Of a stretch of 64,000 nt of DNA, positions 1-8,878 are shown in pieces. This DNA comes from Epilithonimonas tenax DSM 16811 (GTDB lineage Bacteria > Bacteroidota > Bacteroidia > Flavobacteriales > Weeksellaceae), in NCBI RefSeq assembly GCF_000428485.1, contig NZ_AUAA01000024.1, positions 1-64,000 of the forward strand. Direction: 5' to 3'. The translations under genes and the position numbers were made by a program. The notes below the pieces were generated by a model that did not search any database, was not told the DNA's origin, and was given only the letters and a program-made list of their open reading frames with translations. Each line of letters begins with the position of its first letter. Position 1 is the first letter of the stretch.

Positions 1-195
1 TAGTTTTGAATTAGAGAGGTATCTAAACAACTGATATTCTGAATCTATCGATAAATATTCCGCAGAAATATTTATTGCAATGAGCTCTAAATCAGATAAT
101 TTTGGTTTAATTGGTTTGAAATAAAAATTTTCTTTGATGGTTAATTTTCTTAATTCCTTTAAAATAAAATCGTAAATTGCATCTAGGTTATTCAT
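1..195 (-). CDS. IS982 family transposase, N-terminal 65 residues (runs off the window)
   Basis: Translation from the ATG at 193-195 gives 65 residues without a stop to the window edge. Residues about 29-55 contain KPKLSDLELIAIN followed by AEYLSIDSE, which is characteristic of the N-terminal region of IS982-family transposases of Bacteroidota. The catalytic DDE residues would lie further on, outside the window, so it cannot be said whether the element is active. The family catalyses cut-and-paste style transposition of its own IS. The gene is transcribed away from the neighbouring secreted-protein gene. The family assignment is from recognition of the motif, not from a search. Confidence 0.75.
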   Translation of the reverse strand, partial: MNNLDAIYDFILKELRKLTIKENFYFKPIKPKLSDLELIAINISAEYLSIDSEYQLFRYLSNSKL

Positions 196-273
196 AACGT
201 ATTAGATTGATAGTCAATACAATATACGAAATTTTCGTATTATGAGTAACCTTTTTTATAATGCACTACGGGT
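1..273 (-). mobile_element. IS982-family insertion sequence, one end only (rest lies before the window)
   Basis: The reverse strand carries the 5' part of an IS982-type transposase gene. About 78 bp upstream of its ATG lies a sequence that reads ACCCGTAGTGCAT from position 273 inwards. Its position and ACC start suit the terminal repeat of this IS family, and the flanking gene's reading frame stops inside it. The other end and the target duplication are outside the window, so the exact boundary at 273 is inferred. A near-perfect inverted repeat (ATACGAAA/TTTCGTAT, 224-240) sits between this end and the transposase start and may belong to its promoter region. Confidence 0.6.
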
Positions 274-739
274 TATTATAATAAGTATTGTTCGCAGTAT
301 CTGAAATAGAAACCTTTACATTGCCAGTAACATCGCTCATTTTTAGCTTTACGATATTTTTGTTGATCGTGTATTCTGGTTTTGTAATAGCAGAAATCGG
401 CGAATGATCTATGAGCACTTGCTTTTCGTCGACCGTGATTTTGTATTTTTCAATTTTAGAATCAGATTCAGCCACCAGATAGTAAGTTCCAGAAGCCATA
501 TCGCTCATATTATAAGACTTTTCGACGCTGTCCAGGTTGATGATCTTATCCGAAAAAACTTCACCTTTGTCTCCATTATAGATATAAAGTGATACGTTTC
601 TTGCATTGGAAACACCAAAACGAATGGTCTTTTGTTTTACCTCTCCTATCGAAACTGAAAAATCCTTATCTCTTCCCATTACGCCTGCAGAAAAAAACAT
701 CAATCCTACAAGTAAACTTAATTTCATTAATTGATTCAT
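266..739 (-). CDS. Small secreted protein, probably truncated at its C-terminus by the IS
   Basis: A 157-residue product starts at ATG 737-739 with a typical signal peptide (about residues 1-22, MNQLMKLSLL then a hydrophobic stretch). Two beta-rich segments follow, including YIYNGD and GTYYLVAES, as in small exported flavobacterial proteins that have two Ig-like or sorting-domain-like halves. Remembered homologues are about 190-200 residues and continue past the point where this one stops. The TAG stop (266-268) lies inside the presumed IS end, so the last residues appear to be IS-encoded. The function is unknown. A TAnnTTTG-type element lies about 30 bp upstream of the start. Confidence 0.6.
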   Translation of the reverse strand: MNQLMKLSLLVGLMFFSAGVMGRDKDFSVSIGEVKQKTIRFGVSNARNVSLYIYNGDKGEVFSDKIINLDSVEKSYNMSDMASGTYYLVAESDSKIEKYKITVDEKQVLIDHSPISAITKPEYTINKNIVKLKMSDVTGNVKVSISDTANNTYYNNP

Positions 740-768
740 AACAGAAAATTTATTAATTATTATTACTA

Positions 769-776
769 CAAATTTA
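769..776 (-). promoter_or_regulatory. Candidate -7 element (TAAATTTG) for the secreted-protein gene
   Basis: It matches the Bacteroidota consensus TAnnTTTG on the minus strand and lies 30 bp before the ATG at 739. No clear -33 TTG was found at the usual spacing, so this is a candidate only. Confidence 0.35.
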
Positions 777-906
777 AGCTGGATATTGAAAAATTGTTAC
801 CATACGATTTTCAAAAACAGGTGCTATATTAACATTAATCAAATATTACTATTACCATCACAGACAATATGAAACAAATGTATTTTAATTGTTGTATTTT
901 TGCTTG

Positions 907-1779
907 ATGAAACATCACAATCCTTCTTTCGAAGCGATAAAACCCAATATTGGCAGTAGTTTTACCTGTCTTCATTTTTCTAAAAATGAGAACATCAAAT
1001 CGCACGTCTGGCATTATCATCCCGAGATCGAGATTATTTTTGTCTGTGGTGGATCTGGAAAGAGACAAATTGGAAGTCATATTTCGTACTTCTCAGATGG
1101 TGATCTGATCCTGATTGGCAGCAACCTACCACATTGCGGAATGACGAATGAAAATACCAATAACGATTACGAAGTCGTGATTCAGTTTTCGCAGGATTTT
1201 CTTGGAGCCGATATTTGGCAAGCTCCGGAAATGCAGAAAATATTGGCGATGCTGGAAACTGCAAAAAGCGGAATTGTATTTGGCAAAAATGTAAAAAAAA
1301 CCATCCAGCGTAAAATCGAAGCTTTAAAAAAAGCCACATCACTTGACAAACTGATAAAATTGATCGATATTTTGGATCATATGACTCATACGAGCGACTT
1401 TAAAATCCTGAATGCCGGGACATATTATCTGCAGACGCAGAAAGAAGACAATGACCGTATCAACCTGATATTCAACCACGTGAAGGATCATTTTAAAGAA
1501 CAGATTAGTTTGGAAGAAGTGGCAGGTTTGGCAACAATGACGGTTCCTTCATTTTGCAGATATTTCAAAAAAATATCGAATAAAACTTTTACGCAGTTCG
1601 TAAACGAATATCGCATCACGCATTCGCTAAAACTTTTGGCGGAGCAACCCTTGAGTATTTCAGAAATCTGTATAGACAGCGGTTTCAACAACTTCAGTTA
1701 TTTTAATAAAACTTTCAAAGAACATATGCAGAAAAGTCCGTCGCAGTATAGGAAAGAGTTTAGTAATATTATGGCGTGA
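907..1779 (+). CDS. AraC family transcriptional regulator with N-terminal cupin
   Basis: A 290-residue regulator. The N-terminal half (about 1-140) contains the cupin-like pattern WHYHPEIEI, followed by GDLILIGSNLPH, typical of ligand-sensing AraC proteins. The C-terminal 100 residues carry two helix-turn-helix motifs, ISLEEVAGLATM and SISEICIDSGFNNFSYF, ending in the family signature KTFKEHMQKSPSQYR. I chose the ATG at 907, not the TTG at 889 that extends the frame by six residues, because the protein then begins as related regulators do. The ligand and target genes are not evident from the neighbours. It ends directly against the convergent gene at 1780. Confidence 0.85.
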   Translation: MKHHNPSFEAIKPNIGSSFTCLHFSKNENIKSHVWHYHPEIEIIFVCGGSGKRQIGSHISYFSDGDLILIGSNLPHCGMTNENTNNDYEVVIQFSQDFLGADIWQAPEMQKILAMLETAKSGIVFGKNVKKTIQRKIEALKKATSLDKLIKLIDILDHMTHTSDFKILNAGTYYLQTQKEDNDRINLIFNHVKDHFKEQISLEEVAGLATMTVPSFCRYFKKISNKTFTQFVNEYRITHSLKLLAEQPLSISEICIDSGFNNFSYFNKTFKEHMQKSPSQYRKEFSNIMA

Positions 1780-2439
1780 TCAATCTTTTCTAAAAAGTTT
1801 AATTTGATTAAGCCTTATTGCAGCTTCTTCTTCGTTCCATTCAGTTTTTGGTAATTGTTCTATTAATTTATAATGACCATAACGTAGCTCTTTGATGTCT
1901 GGTCCAGTTGAAAGTAAATTAAATTCCTTACAATTGTCACATTGTATTATTTTCCAGGAATAATCAGGAATTCCAATTTGTTGTTTTGTAATAAAAGTCT
2001 CCAGTTTTAAACCACATTTTGTACATTCTTGAGAAAGTATTTCTTTATTTTTTCCTTTAAAAAAAGAAGACACCTTCAATAAAGTATTAAGAAAATATCC
2101 ATAAAGCCAATGATTTAAATTCTCTTTGAAGTCAAAAGAAACAATATTTGACAGTTGATTAAAATAGTCGCATATAAACTCACGCTCTTCCGTATCGTAA
2201 TCTGAACTATTGATATTTTCAAGCTTTATTTTTAAACTAATTTTAAGTTGTTTGGGGCTAAAACTTTTATTAACGGCTTCAATTAAATCGTCAGTACATT
2301 CGTCAAACAACTTTTCAAGTCTATTGCTCATTTCAGTTGCAGAAGGATTTAATCCCCGTTCTTGCCAAGCAGAATCTGAAAATTTATTTGAATCTCTGAA
2401 TATTTTTAACTTTTCTAAAACTATTTGATTGTCAGTCAT
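1780..2439 (-). CDS. Hypothetical protein: DUF4844-like N-terminus with C-terminal zinc ribbon
   Basis: The 219-residue product starts at ATG 2437-2439, ten bases after the stop of the upstream aminotransferase gene. A TTG further upstream would lengthen it by nine residues and overlap that gene. The N-terminal part has a WQERGLNPSA motif and a DTEEREFICDYF motif that resemble DUF4844 proteins. The C-terminal third has two CxxC pairs (CTKCG and CDNCKEF) about 35 residues apart, consistent with a zinc ribbon. The combination is not one I know. Same direction as and close to the aminotransferase gene, so probably co-transcribed. Function unknown; the DUF4844 link is from memory and tentative. 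Confidence 0.6.
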   Translation of the reverse strand: MTDNQIVLEKLKIFRDSNKFSDSAWQERGLNPSATEMSNRLEKLFDECTDDLIEAVNKSFSPKQLKISLKIKLENINSSDYDTEEREFICDYFNQLSNIVSFDFKENLNHWLYGYFLNTLLKVSSFFKGKNKEILSQECTKCGLKLETFITKQQIGIPDYSWKIIQCDNCKEFNLLSTGPDIKELRYGHYKLIEQLPKTEWNEEEAAIRLNQIKLFRKD

Positions 2440-2449
2440 ATTATTTAAT

Positions 2450-3553
2450 TTAAGAAATCGCCCCAAAATACACCTTCATTTCCTCCATTGTACCCAAACT
2501 GATTCTCGTCCATTTTCCTTTTTGCTCATAGGTTTTTCCGCCAAGAATCTTTGCATCTTTCAACTTTTTAAAATAATTGTCCTTGTAATTTTCCAAAGAA
2601 AAATAAACGAAATTGGCAGAAGACGGAATGGTTGTAATTCCTCTTTTCCGGAATTGAGACATTGTGAAGTCTTTCACTTTTTGATTGGTATCCAAAACTT
2701 TGGAAATAAATTCCTGATCTTCCATCGCCGCAATTGCGCCAGCCATTGTAACTATGCTGATTTCCGCACCACTCCAACTTTGAAGTTTCTTAAGTTCTTG
2801 GATTAATTTAGGATTTCCAATCGCGTAACCCAATCTTGCGCCGGCAAATCCGTAAAGTTTGGAAAATGTTCTCGTTACAACCAAATTATTATAAGTATTC
2901 ACCAAATCGCTCAAAGATTTCTGATTGGTAAATTCGATGTAAGCTTCATCAACCAAAATCGTGATGTTTTCCGGAACAGTTTTAATAAAACTTTCAATTT
3001 CATTTCTTGAAAGCAAATCTCCGGTTGGATTATTCGGATTGCAGATGTAGATGAGTTTTGTATCTTTTTTGATCGAGCTTTTCATTTTGTTCAGGTCAAT
3101 TCGCTTCTGTTCATTCAAAGGGACAACGGTTTTTGACATTCCCAAAAATTCGCCAATCGGTTCGAAGATCGTGAAAGACGGATCAGGAATGATGAAATGG
3201 CCTTTTTCCAGCGAAACATATTTGATCATTAATTCTAAAAGAAAAGAGGAGCCTGCGGAAACCAAAAGATTCTCTTGTTTTAAGTTGTGTTTTTCACCAA
3301 GTTTCCCGCTCAAAGTATCCGCAAATTTAAAATCGTACATCGAGGAAAGGCTGAGACTTTTCTGCATCGCTTCCAAAGCTTTGGGAGAAACGCCAAACGG
3401 ATTCTCATTGAAACAAAGTCGGATGGTTTTGTCATCATTTCTTAGTTCGGTAAAGTTCGGGGTGCTTTTCGCTAAAAATTCAAGTGGAGAAAGTGTGACC
3501 GCTGCACTTCCAAGCAAAGCGGTTTTCAGCCAGTCTCGTCTGTTGATTGACAT
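2450..3553 (-). CDS. Tat-signal PLP-dependent aminotransferase, HisC-like (histidinol-phosphate aminotransferase family)
   Basis: A 367-residue class I/II aminotransferase. The start at 3551-3553 gives MSINRRDWLKTALLG, a twin-arginine motif followed by a hydrophobic segment, so the enzyme is probably exported folded. An upstream in-frame start would add 18 residues before it. Catalytic elements are present: CNPNNPTG (about 171-178), the PLP-binding Asp in VDEAYIEF (about 202) and the Schiff-base lysine in RTFSKLYGFAGARLGY (Lys232). No other his genes are nearby, and an exported HisC-like enzyme is unlikely to serve cytosolic histidine synthesis. The real substrate is unknown. Confidence 0.8.
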   Translation of the reverse strand: MSINRRDWLKTALLGSAAVTLSPLEFLAKSTPNFTELRNDDKTIRLCFNENPFGVSPKALEAMQKSLSLSSMYDFKFADTLSGKLGEKHNLKQENLLVSAGSSFLLELMIKYVSLEKGHFIIPDPSFTIFEPIGEFLGMSKTVVPLNEQKRIDLNKMKSSIKKDTKLIYICNPNNPTGDLLSRNEIESFIKTVPENITILVDEAYIEFTNQKSLSDLVNTYNNLVVTRTFSKLYGFAGARLGYAIGNPKLIQELKKLQSWSGAEISIVTMAGAIAAMEDQEFISKVLDTNQKVKDFTMSQFRKRGITTIPSSANFVYFSLENYKDNYFKKLKDAKILGGKTYEQKGKWTRISLGTMEEMKVYFGAIS

Positions 3554-3795
3554 ATCAGTTTTATTTTCATTAAAAATAATATATTTTTCGCAAAGAAGCA
3601 TCAACATCTACAGCAGCTAAGAGCAAAGATTATTTTTAATTAAAGGTCACCAAATTTGATAAAACGCAATATTTCAAACTTGATAACCAACAAGTATAAT
3701 TCACAAATTTGAAATCATTTCTTTAGACCAAAATCAATCAAGGTCATATAAAAATGTGATACAATATACTTTAAAAATTAAGCGTGAAAGATCAA

Positions 3796-4629
3796 TTACT
3801 CAAAAATAATCGTCTTATTTCCATCAATAAAAACCTTGTCTTCAAAGATCAGTTTCAAAGCATTTGCCAAAACATTTTTCTCGACATCTCTTCCTAATTT
3901 TGCTAGATCTTTTGCTGTTTTGGAATGCGTGACTTTGATGATATCCTGATAAATAATCGGACCTTCATCCAGATCATTGGTTACGAAATGCGCCGTTGCA
4001 CCGATGATCTTCACGCCTCTTTCGAAAGCCTGTTTGTAAGGATTGGCGCCAATAAAAGCCGGTAAAAACGAATGGTGGATATTGATGATTTTCCCTTTAA
4101 AATCCTTAATAAATTCAGGCGTTAGAATTCTCATAAACTTAGCCAAAACCAAATAATCAAATTCATAATTCTTGAGCGTTTCCTTGATTTGATTTTCGTG
4201 CGCGTCTCTCGTGATGTTTTCGGCAGCCATATAATGGAACGGAATATCAAATTTCTCTGTCAAATCCCTTAGATTTTCATAATTCCCAACAACGGCGAGA
4301 ATATTAAAATTAAGATCTTTGAATTGGTTTCTGATCAGTAAATCTGATAAACAATGATGCTCCTTCGTTACAAATACAATGACATCTTTTGGTCTATCAT
4401 TACTTAATTCAATCTCGCAGTCACCCAATTGATCTTGTAGCTGGGCGATTACTTTCTGAGGATCGGCAATTCCGGCCACTTCGGTTCTCATAAAGAAGAG
4501 AGACTTTTCGCTGTCCACAAATTCATCATTTTTGATGATATTGAGCCCGTTTTCCAAAAGAACTTCGGAGATTCTGTAAACCAGACCTTTCTCGTCTGTA
4601 CAGGTAATTTTGAACGTGAAATTCATCAT
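3796..4629 (-). CDS. purU: Formyltetrahydrofolate deformylase
   Basis: The 277-residue product has an N-terminal ACT domain (about 1-80) and a C-terminal formyltransferase-fold domain. Catalytic motifs are NIHHSFLPAF and GATAHFVTNDLDEGPI, giving the Asn-His-Asp set of the PurU/PurN superfamily. PurU hydrolyses 10-formyl-tetrahydrofolate to formate and tetrahydrofolate, balancing one-carbon pools and supplying formate for purine synthesis. Two consecutive ATGs occur at 4629 and 4626; I kept the first. It stands alone, with 242 bp of gene-free DNA (3554-3795) downstream in which I see nothing notable. Confidence 0.93.
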   Translation of the reverse strand: MMNFTFKITCTDEKGLVYRISEVLLENGLNIIKNDEFVDSEKSLFFMRTEVAGIADPQKVIAQLQDQLGDCEIELSNDRPKDVIVFVTKEHHCLSDLLIRNQFKDLNFNILAVVGNYENLRDLTEKFDIPFHYMAAENITRDAHENQIKETLKNYEFDYLVLAKFMRILTPEFIKDFKGKIINIHHSFLPAFIGANPYKQAFERGVKIIGATAHFVTNDLDEGPIIYQDIIKVTHSKTAKDLAKLGRDVEKNVLANALKLIFEDKVFIDGNKTIIFE

Positions 4630-4710
4630 TTAGTTTTCATCAAATTTAGAAATAAAAAGTGCTTCAAAATTCACATTAAAGGTTAAATAAATTAAAACTT
4701 TCACCGGTCA

Positions 4711-6288
4711 TTATTTCACTTTCTCTGCCCGGTAGTCGGTTTCGTTTCCTAATCTGTCAATGGCTTTGATGGCAAGCGTATTGAGTTTTGTTCCATTATA
4801 AAACTTGATGATGTCCAGATTCTTAATATTAGAATTCAAAATCTGAGTCTGCCACTCATCCCCATATTTTGTGAACAAAACCCACTGGAAAGCTTCTTCT
4901 TGATTTGGCAGAGTCCAACTCGCAGAGAGATGACTTCCGTTACTTTTCAGGTTTAACTTAGGTTGAGAAAGTGCTTTATCCGGTTTCAGCCACGGACTTC
5001 TGGGAATCAGAACTTTGTCCTGGTACACTCTCGTTTTCAATGTCGTCTGCATAGTCCCATTTTTAGTAAGTCCTGCAATACTCCAATGGATGACGCCATT
5101 ATCATCCTTCAGGATTTGTCTGCTTACTTCGATTTGATTGGTTATTTCATTCGGCCTATCAGAAGATTTTATTTCGACCGTATTGAGACCAGGCCAGAGA
5201 TGCCGGTTAAAGTGATTTTCGGATTTCCACCATTCCAAGAGTTTTGGAAAACTCTGACCAGTAGAATTGATCGGCCAGTAGAGCTGCGGTGCGAAATAAT
5301 CCACCCAACCTTTGTTGAGCCACAGTTTTGCGTCTGCGTACAGTTCATCATATTGGGAAGATCCTTTGATACCAGTGGGATAATCCGGTTTCCAGATTCC
5401 AAACGGGCTGATCCCAAATTTCACCTCGTTCTTTTCAGTTTTAATGTCGCGATAGATCCTTTCTACAAAACGGTTGACATTATCTCTTCTCCAATCTGCT
5501 CTAGAAAGATTTCCACCAGCATTTTTATAAGCACTCCACGTTTTGGAATCCGGAAAATCTGCACCGCCGTTGTAAGAGGCATAAGGATAAAAGTAATCAT
5601 CAAAATGAACACCATCGATGTCATATCGCTTCACCAGATCCAGAACCACTTTTGATAGGTGATCCTGAATCACTTGGCTCGCAGGATCAAACCAGTACAT
5701 CCCATTTCTCAATCTGTAAGTCACATCCGAGAATTTGTTGGCCAAAGAGGCCGACGTCACTTTTCCGCCATTAGAATGGTGTGCTCTGTAAGGATTGAGC
5801 CAAATGTGCAGTTCTATTCCGCGTTTGTGTGCTTCTGATATCCAAAATTCCAGAGGATCGTAATATGGGAAAGGTGCTTTTCCGATCTCGCCTGTCAGAA
5901 AGTAAGACCAAGGCTCGTTATCACTTTTATAAAGCGCATCACCGGAAGGTCTCACCTGTAAAATAACCGCATTGAAATTGTTATGCTGAAGCATATCCAG
6001 CATTTGGACAGCTTCTGCTTTTTGCTGATCCGATGTCAAAGTCGTTTTCGAAGGCCAGTTGATATTGGCAACCGACGCGATCCACGCACCACGGAACTCT
6101 CTTTTAATGGTTGGTAAATCTACCCGGAAGTTGTCTTCAACTTTTGCTTGGGTTGGAACGGATTTGATAACAGGTTTGGAGGGTGGTGTTTTGATTTTGG
6201 TCGTTTGTTTCTTCTGAGGAGAACAATTGTATATGACAACAGAAATAAACATCAACCAAAAGAATTGCAAAAGGCGTTTATGCTTCAT
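4711..6288 (-). CDS. Family 10-like glycosyl hydrolase lipoprotein (GHL10/DUF187)
   Basis: A 525-residue lipoprotein: the N-terminus has a hydrophobic segment ending at Cys22 (VVIYNCSP), a signal peptidase II site. A Lys/Pro-rich linker follows, then a TIM-barrel glycosidase-like domain with EFRGAWIASVANINWP, LQVRPSGDALY, WLNPYRAH, DGVHFDDYFYP and FGISPFGIW. These are the hallmarks of the GHL10 group. A fibronectin-like C-terminal segment is likely. It is probably surface- or periplasm-attached and acts on cell-wall or extracellular polysaccharide; the substrate is unknown. Confidence 0.88.
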   Translation of the reverse strand: MKHKRLLQFFWLMFISVVIYNCSPQKKQTTKIKTPPSKPVIKSVPTQAKVEDNFRVDLPTIKREFRGAWIASVANINWPSKTTLTSDQQKAEAVQMLDMLQHNNFNAVILQVRPSGDALYKSDNEPWSYFLTGEIGKAPFPYYDPLEFWISEAHKRGIELHIWLNPYRAHHSNGGKVTSASLANKFSDVTYRLRNGMYWFDPASQVIQDHLSKVVLDLVKRYDIDGVHFDDYFYPYASYNGGADFPDSKTWSAYKNAGGNLSRADWRRDNVNRFVERIYRDIKTEKNEVKFGISPFGIWKPDYPTGIKGSSQYDELYADAKLWLNKGWVDYFAPQLYWPINSTGQSFPKLLEWWKSENHFNRHLWPGLNTVEIKSSDRPNEITNQIEVSRQILKDDNGVIHWSIAGLTKNGTMQTTLKTRVYQDKVLIPRSPWLKPDKALSQPKLNLKSNGSHLSASWTLPNQEEAFQWVLFTKYGDEWQTQILNSNIKNLDIIKFYNGTKLNTLAIKAIDRLGNETDYRAEKVK

Positions 6289-6334
6289 AAAATGATATCT
6301 AAATATGGTTTTGAAATTTGAAAACGGAATATAA

Positions 6335-6360
6335 TAAAAAAGCCCCTAAAATTGGGACTT
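6335..6360 (-). terminator. Terminator after the toxin-antitoxin locus
   Basis: On the minus strand AAGTCCC, a 6-nt loop and GGGGCTT are followed by a T-run (one G-T pair). It sits just beyond the toxin stop at 6387. Confidence 0.6.
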
Positions 6361-6386
6361 AATTTATAATCAAAACGCTATTACTT

Positions 6387-6683
6387 TTATTTTATTCTTT
6401 TTATCAAATCTTTTGCACCGTGATGGACTAAGAGAATATGAATTTCATCTTCTGAAATAATACGATAAATAATTCTATAATTCCCTTCAAATATTTCTCT
6501 TACTTTTTCATCATCTATTTCAGAAACCTTTTTTCCAATGATAGTTCCTGTTTTTAAAATCTCGGTTTTACTTTAAATCTTTTCAACTTGATGTTTTGCA
6601 TATCTTTTAGAATCTAAACTGATAAAATCATAGATTTCTTTCAAATCGGTGTTGGCAGATTTCAACCATTTTATTTGAACCAT
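6387..6683 (-). pseudogene. RelE/ParE-type toxin gene with an in-frame stop at codon 37
   Basis: Reading from ATG 6681-6683 gives a 98-codon frame interrupted once, by TAA at 6573-6575. The first part reads MVQIKWLKSANTDLKEIYDF and continues to about residue 36. The second part contains GKKVSEIDDEKVREIF, NYRIIYRII and HILLVHHGAKDL, the usual C-terminal strand and conserved basic/His region of ParE/RelE toxins. One base change (TAA from AAA, Lys) would restore the whole frame. The start overlaps the 3' end of the antitoxin gene by 13 bp, as normal in such operons. The toxin is probably inactive in this strain unless the stop is suppressed or is a sequencing error. Confidence 0.75.
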
Positions 6684-6856
6684 TCCTGCATTTCATTTTT
6701 AAGATCATCTTCTGAAACGGTTTGATTGTTTTCTGATTCCTGAATTCTGGTCTCAATCTTTTCAATCATGATCAACCGCTCAATGACTTCATCAATGCTG
6801 ATCTCATCTGGAAATGTATCAATCTGCTTTTGGAGTTTTTCTTTAGTAATGGTCAT
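6671..6856 (-). CDS. Antitoxin of a RelE/ParE-type toxin-antitoxin pair
   Basis: A 61-residue acidic helical protein (MTITKEKLQKQIDTFPDEISIDEVIERL...). The segment FPDEISIDEVIERLIMIEKIE is typical of small flavobacterial antitoxins that pair with ParE-like toxins, and the C-terminus NEMQEWFK would wrap the toxin. Its stop overlaps the start of the toxin gene by 13 bp, implying translational coupling. It would bind the toxin and repress the operon. Since the toxin carries a stop codon, the antitoxin may now be free of selection for its original role. Confidence 0.75.
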   Translation of the reverse strand: MTITKEKLQKQIDTFPDEISIDEVIERLIMIEKIETRIQESENNQTVSEDDLKNEMQEWFK

Positions 6857-6895
6857 CTTTATGTAACTTGATAATGCTAAATTAGAAAATTAAAA

Positions 6896-6926
6896 TCAAA
6901 AAAGCCCCGAATTACTTCGGAGCTTC
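6896..6926 (-). terminator. Terminator of typA
   Basis: On the minus strand GAAGCTCCGAA, a short loop and TTCGGGGCTT are followed by a T-run. It lies 22 bp past the typA stop. Confidence 0.75.
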
Positions 6927-6947
6927 ATTTATTTATAAGAAATAAGA

Positions 6948-8753
6948 TTAAGACTTGGCGCCTCTTTCTATTCTTCTTCTTTCTTCTTCAGAAAGCACTT
7001 TCTTTCTCATACGGATGAAGTTTGGAGTGACCTCGATTGCTTCATCAGACTGGATATATTCCATACATTCTTCTAGAGAGAACAAGATTTTTGGCGCTAC
7101 GCCACCATCTTTATCCTTACCTGCAGCACGGATGTTATTCAATTGTTTTGCTTCAACAATATTGATAACAAGATCGCCTGGTTTGTTTTGCTCACCAATG
7201 ATCATCCCTGCGTAGATCTCCTCGCCCGGATCAACATAGAACTTACCTCTATCTTGCAGTTTTGCGATAGAATATTCAGTCGCTGGACCTTGACTTTTAC
7301 TTACCAAAACACCATTACTTCTTCCAGGAATTGCTCCTTTGAAAGGTTTGTATTCTGTGAAACGGTGCGCCATAATAGCTTCACCAGCTGTAGCAGTCAA
7401 CATTTGAGAACGCAATCCGATCAAACCTCTTGAAGGAATTTCGAATTCCATATGCTGCATCTCACCTTTAGTTTCCATAATGTGAAGATCTCCTTTTCTC
7501 TGAGTTGCCAAATCGATCACTCTAGAAGCAAATTCTTCAGGAACGTCAACAACCAATGATTCGTAAGGCTCACATTTTTCTCCGTCGATTTCTCTCAGGA
7601 TCACCTGTGGCTGACCAATGGTCATCTCGTATCCTTCTCTTCTCATCGTTTCTATCAAAACAGACAAGTGAAGAATACCTCTACCGAATACCAAGAAAGT
7701 ATTTGCATCACCAGTTTGTTCAACTCTTAGTGCTAAGTTTTTCTCTAATTCTTTGTAAAGTCTTTCTTTCAGGTGATTGGAAGTCACATATTTTCCATCT
7801 TTACCAAAGAAAGGTGAATTGTTGATAGAGAACGTCATATTCAACGTTGGCTCATCAATCGATGTTCTTGGCAATGGCTCTGGATTTTCAAGATCTACGA
7901 AAGAATCTCCAATCTGGAAAGCATCAAAACCTACGACAGCGCAGATATCTCCGGCTTTCACTTCAGCTACTTTTTTCTTCCCAAGACCTTCAAACACGTA
8001 AAGTTCTTTTACTTTTCCTTTCAAGATTTTTCCGTCAGCTTGCGCCAAACCGATCCACTGAGATTCTTTGATCTCACCTCGGATCACTTTCCCAATCGCA
8101 ATTCTTCCTAAGAAAGAAGAAAAATCAAGAGAAACAATCTGCATCTGAAGGTTACCTTCTTCCACTTTCGGTTCCGGAACATACTGTAGAATACCGTCCA
8201 ACAATGGGAAGATATTTTCAGTTTCCTCTAATGAAGTGTTGAACCATCCTTGTTTGGATGAACCGTAGAAAGTTGGAAAATCCAACTGCTCTTCAGTAGC
8301 ATCCAGTGCGAAGAAAAGATCAAATACCTTATCGTGAACTTCTTCCGGACGACAGTTGGGCTTATCTACTTTATTGATAACCACCAAAGGTCTCAATCCT
8401 AGTTCCAAAGCTTTCTGAAGTACGAATCTTGTCTGTGGCATTGGTCCTTCGAAGGCATCCACCAACAAAACAACACCATCAGCCATTTTCAATACCCTTT
8501 CTACCTCACCACCAAAATCGGCGTGACCAGGTGTATCGATTACGTTGATTTTCACGTCTTTATAAGTAACAGAGATATTTTTTGACAAAATGGTAATCCC
8601 TCTTTCTCTTTCAAGATCGTTGTTATCCATGATCAAATCACCACTCTCCTGATTTTCACGGAAGATGTTTGTGGCGTGGATAATTTTGTCCACCAAAGTT
8701 GTTTTACCGTGGTCAACGTGTGCGATAATCGCTATATTTCTAATATTTTGCAT
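6948..8753 (-). CDS. typA: Translational GTPase TypA/BipA
   Basis: 601 residues, full length for the family. The EF-G-like GTPase domain has G1 [10 protein letters not shown] (about 11-20), the switch ERGITI, G3 DTPGHADF and G4 NKVDKP. It is followed by beta-barrel and EF-G domain III/V-like regions and the BipA-specific C-terminal domain. The family binds the ribosome near the A site under stress and low temperature and aids 50S assembly. The gene is monocistronic here, with a TACATTTG element upstream and its own terminator. Confidence 0.97.
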   Translation of the reverse strand: MQNIRNIAIIAHVDHGKTTLVDKIIHATNIFRENQESGDLIMDNNDLERERGITILSKNISVTYKDVKINVIDTPGHADFGGEVERVLKMADGVVLLVDAFEGPMPQTRFVLQKALELGLRPLVVINKVDKPNCRPEEVHDKVFDLFFALDATEEQLDFPTFYGSSKQGWFNTSLEETENIFPLLDGILQYVPEPKVEEGNLQMQIVSLDFSSFLGRIAIGKVIRGEIKESQWIGLAQADGKILKGKVKELYVFEGLGKKKVAEVKAGDICAVVGFDAFQIGDSFVDLENPEPLPRTSIDEPTLNMTFSINNSPFFGKDGKYVTSNHLKERLYKELEKNLALRVEQTGDANTFLVFGRGILHLSVLIETMRREGYEMTIGQPQVILREIDGEKCEPYESLVVDVPEEFASRVIDLATQRKGDLHIMETKGEMQHMEFEIPSRGLIGLRSQMLTATAGEAIMAHRFTEYKPFKGAIPGRSNGVLVSKSQGPATEYSIAKLQDRGKFYVDPGEEIYAGMIIGEQNKPGDLVINIVEAKQLNNIRAAGKDKDGGVAPKILFSLEECMEYIQSDEAIEVTPNFIRMRKKVLSEEERRRIERGAKS

Positions 8754-8771
8754 ATCTATTTTTTACGCGTG

Positions 8772-8779
8772 CAAATGTA
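8772..8779 (-). promoter_or_regulatory. Candidate -7 element (TACATTTG) for typA
   Basis: It matches TAnnTTTG on the minus strand and lies 18 bp upstream of the typA ATG, implying a very short leader. No obvious -33 partner. Confidence 0.4.
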
Positions 8780-8830
8780 GTGAATTTTTATGGTAAGATG
8801 GACGCTCATTTAATTATTTTTAAAAATAAG

Positions 8831-8870
8831 GTTGATTAATTAACATGTATTTAAAATTTTGTTAATCAAC
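8831..8870. other. AT-rich inverted repeat between typA and the methyltransferase gene
   Basis: GTTGATTAA at the left and TTAATCAAC at the right form a 9-bp stem around an AT-rich loop of about 22 bases. It lies just beyond the methyltransferase stop and might act as a weak terminator or 3' stabilising hairpin; there is no strong T-run. Confidence 0.35.
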
Positions 8871-8878
8871 ACATTATA

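Noticed and set aside
889-906. TTG start giving six extra residues for the AraC regulator
   Set aside because: A good ATG follows at 907 and the extension has no support.
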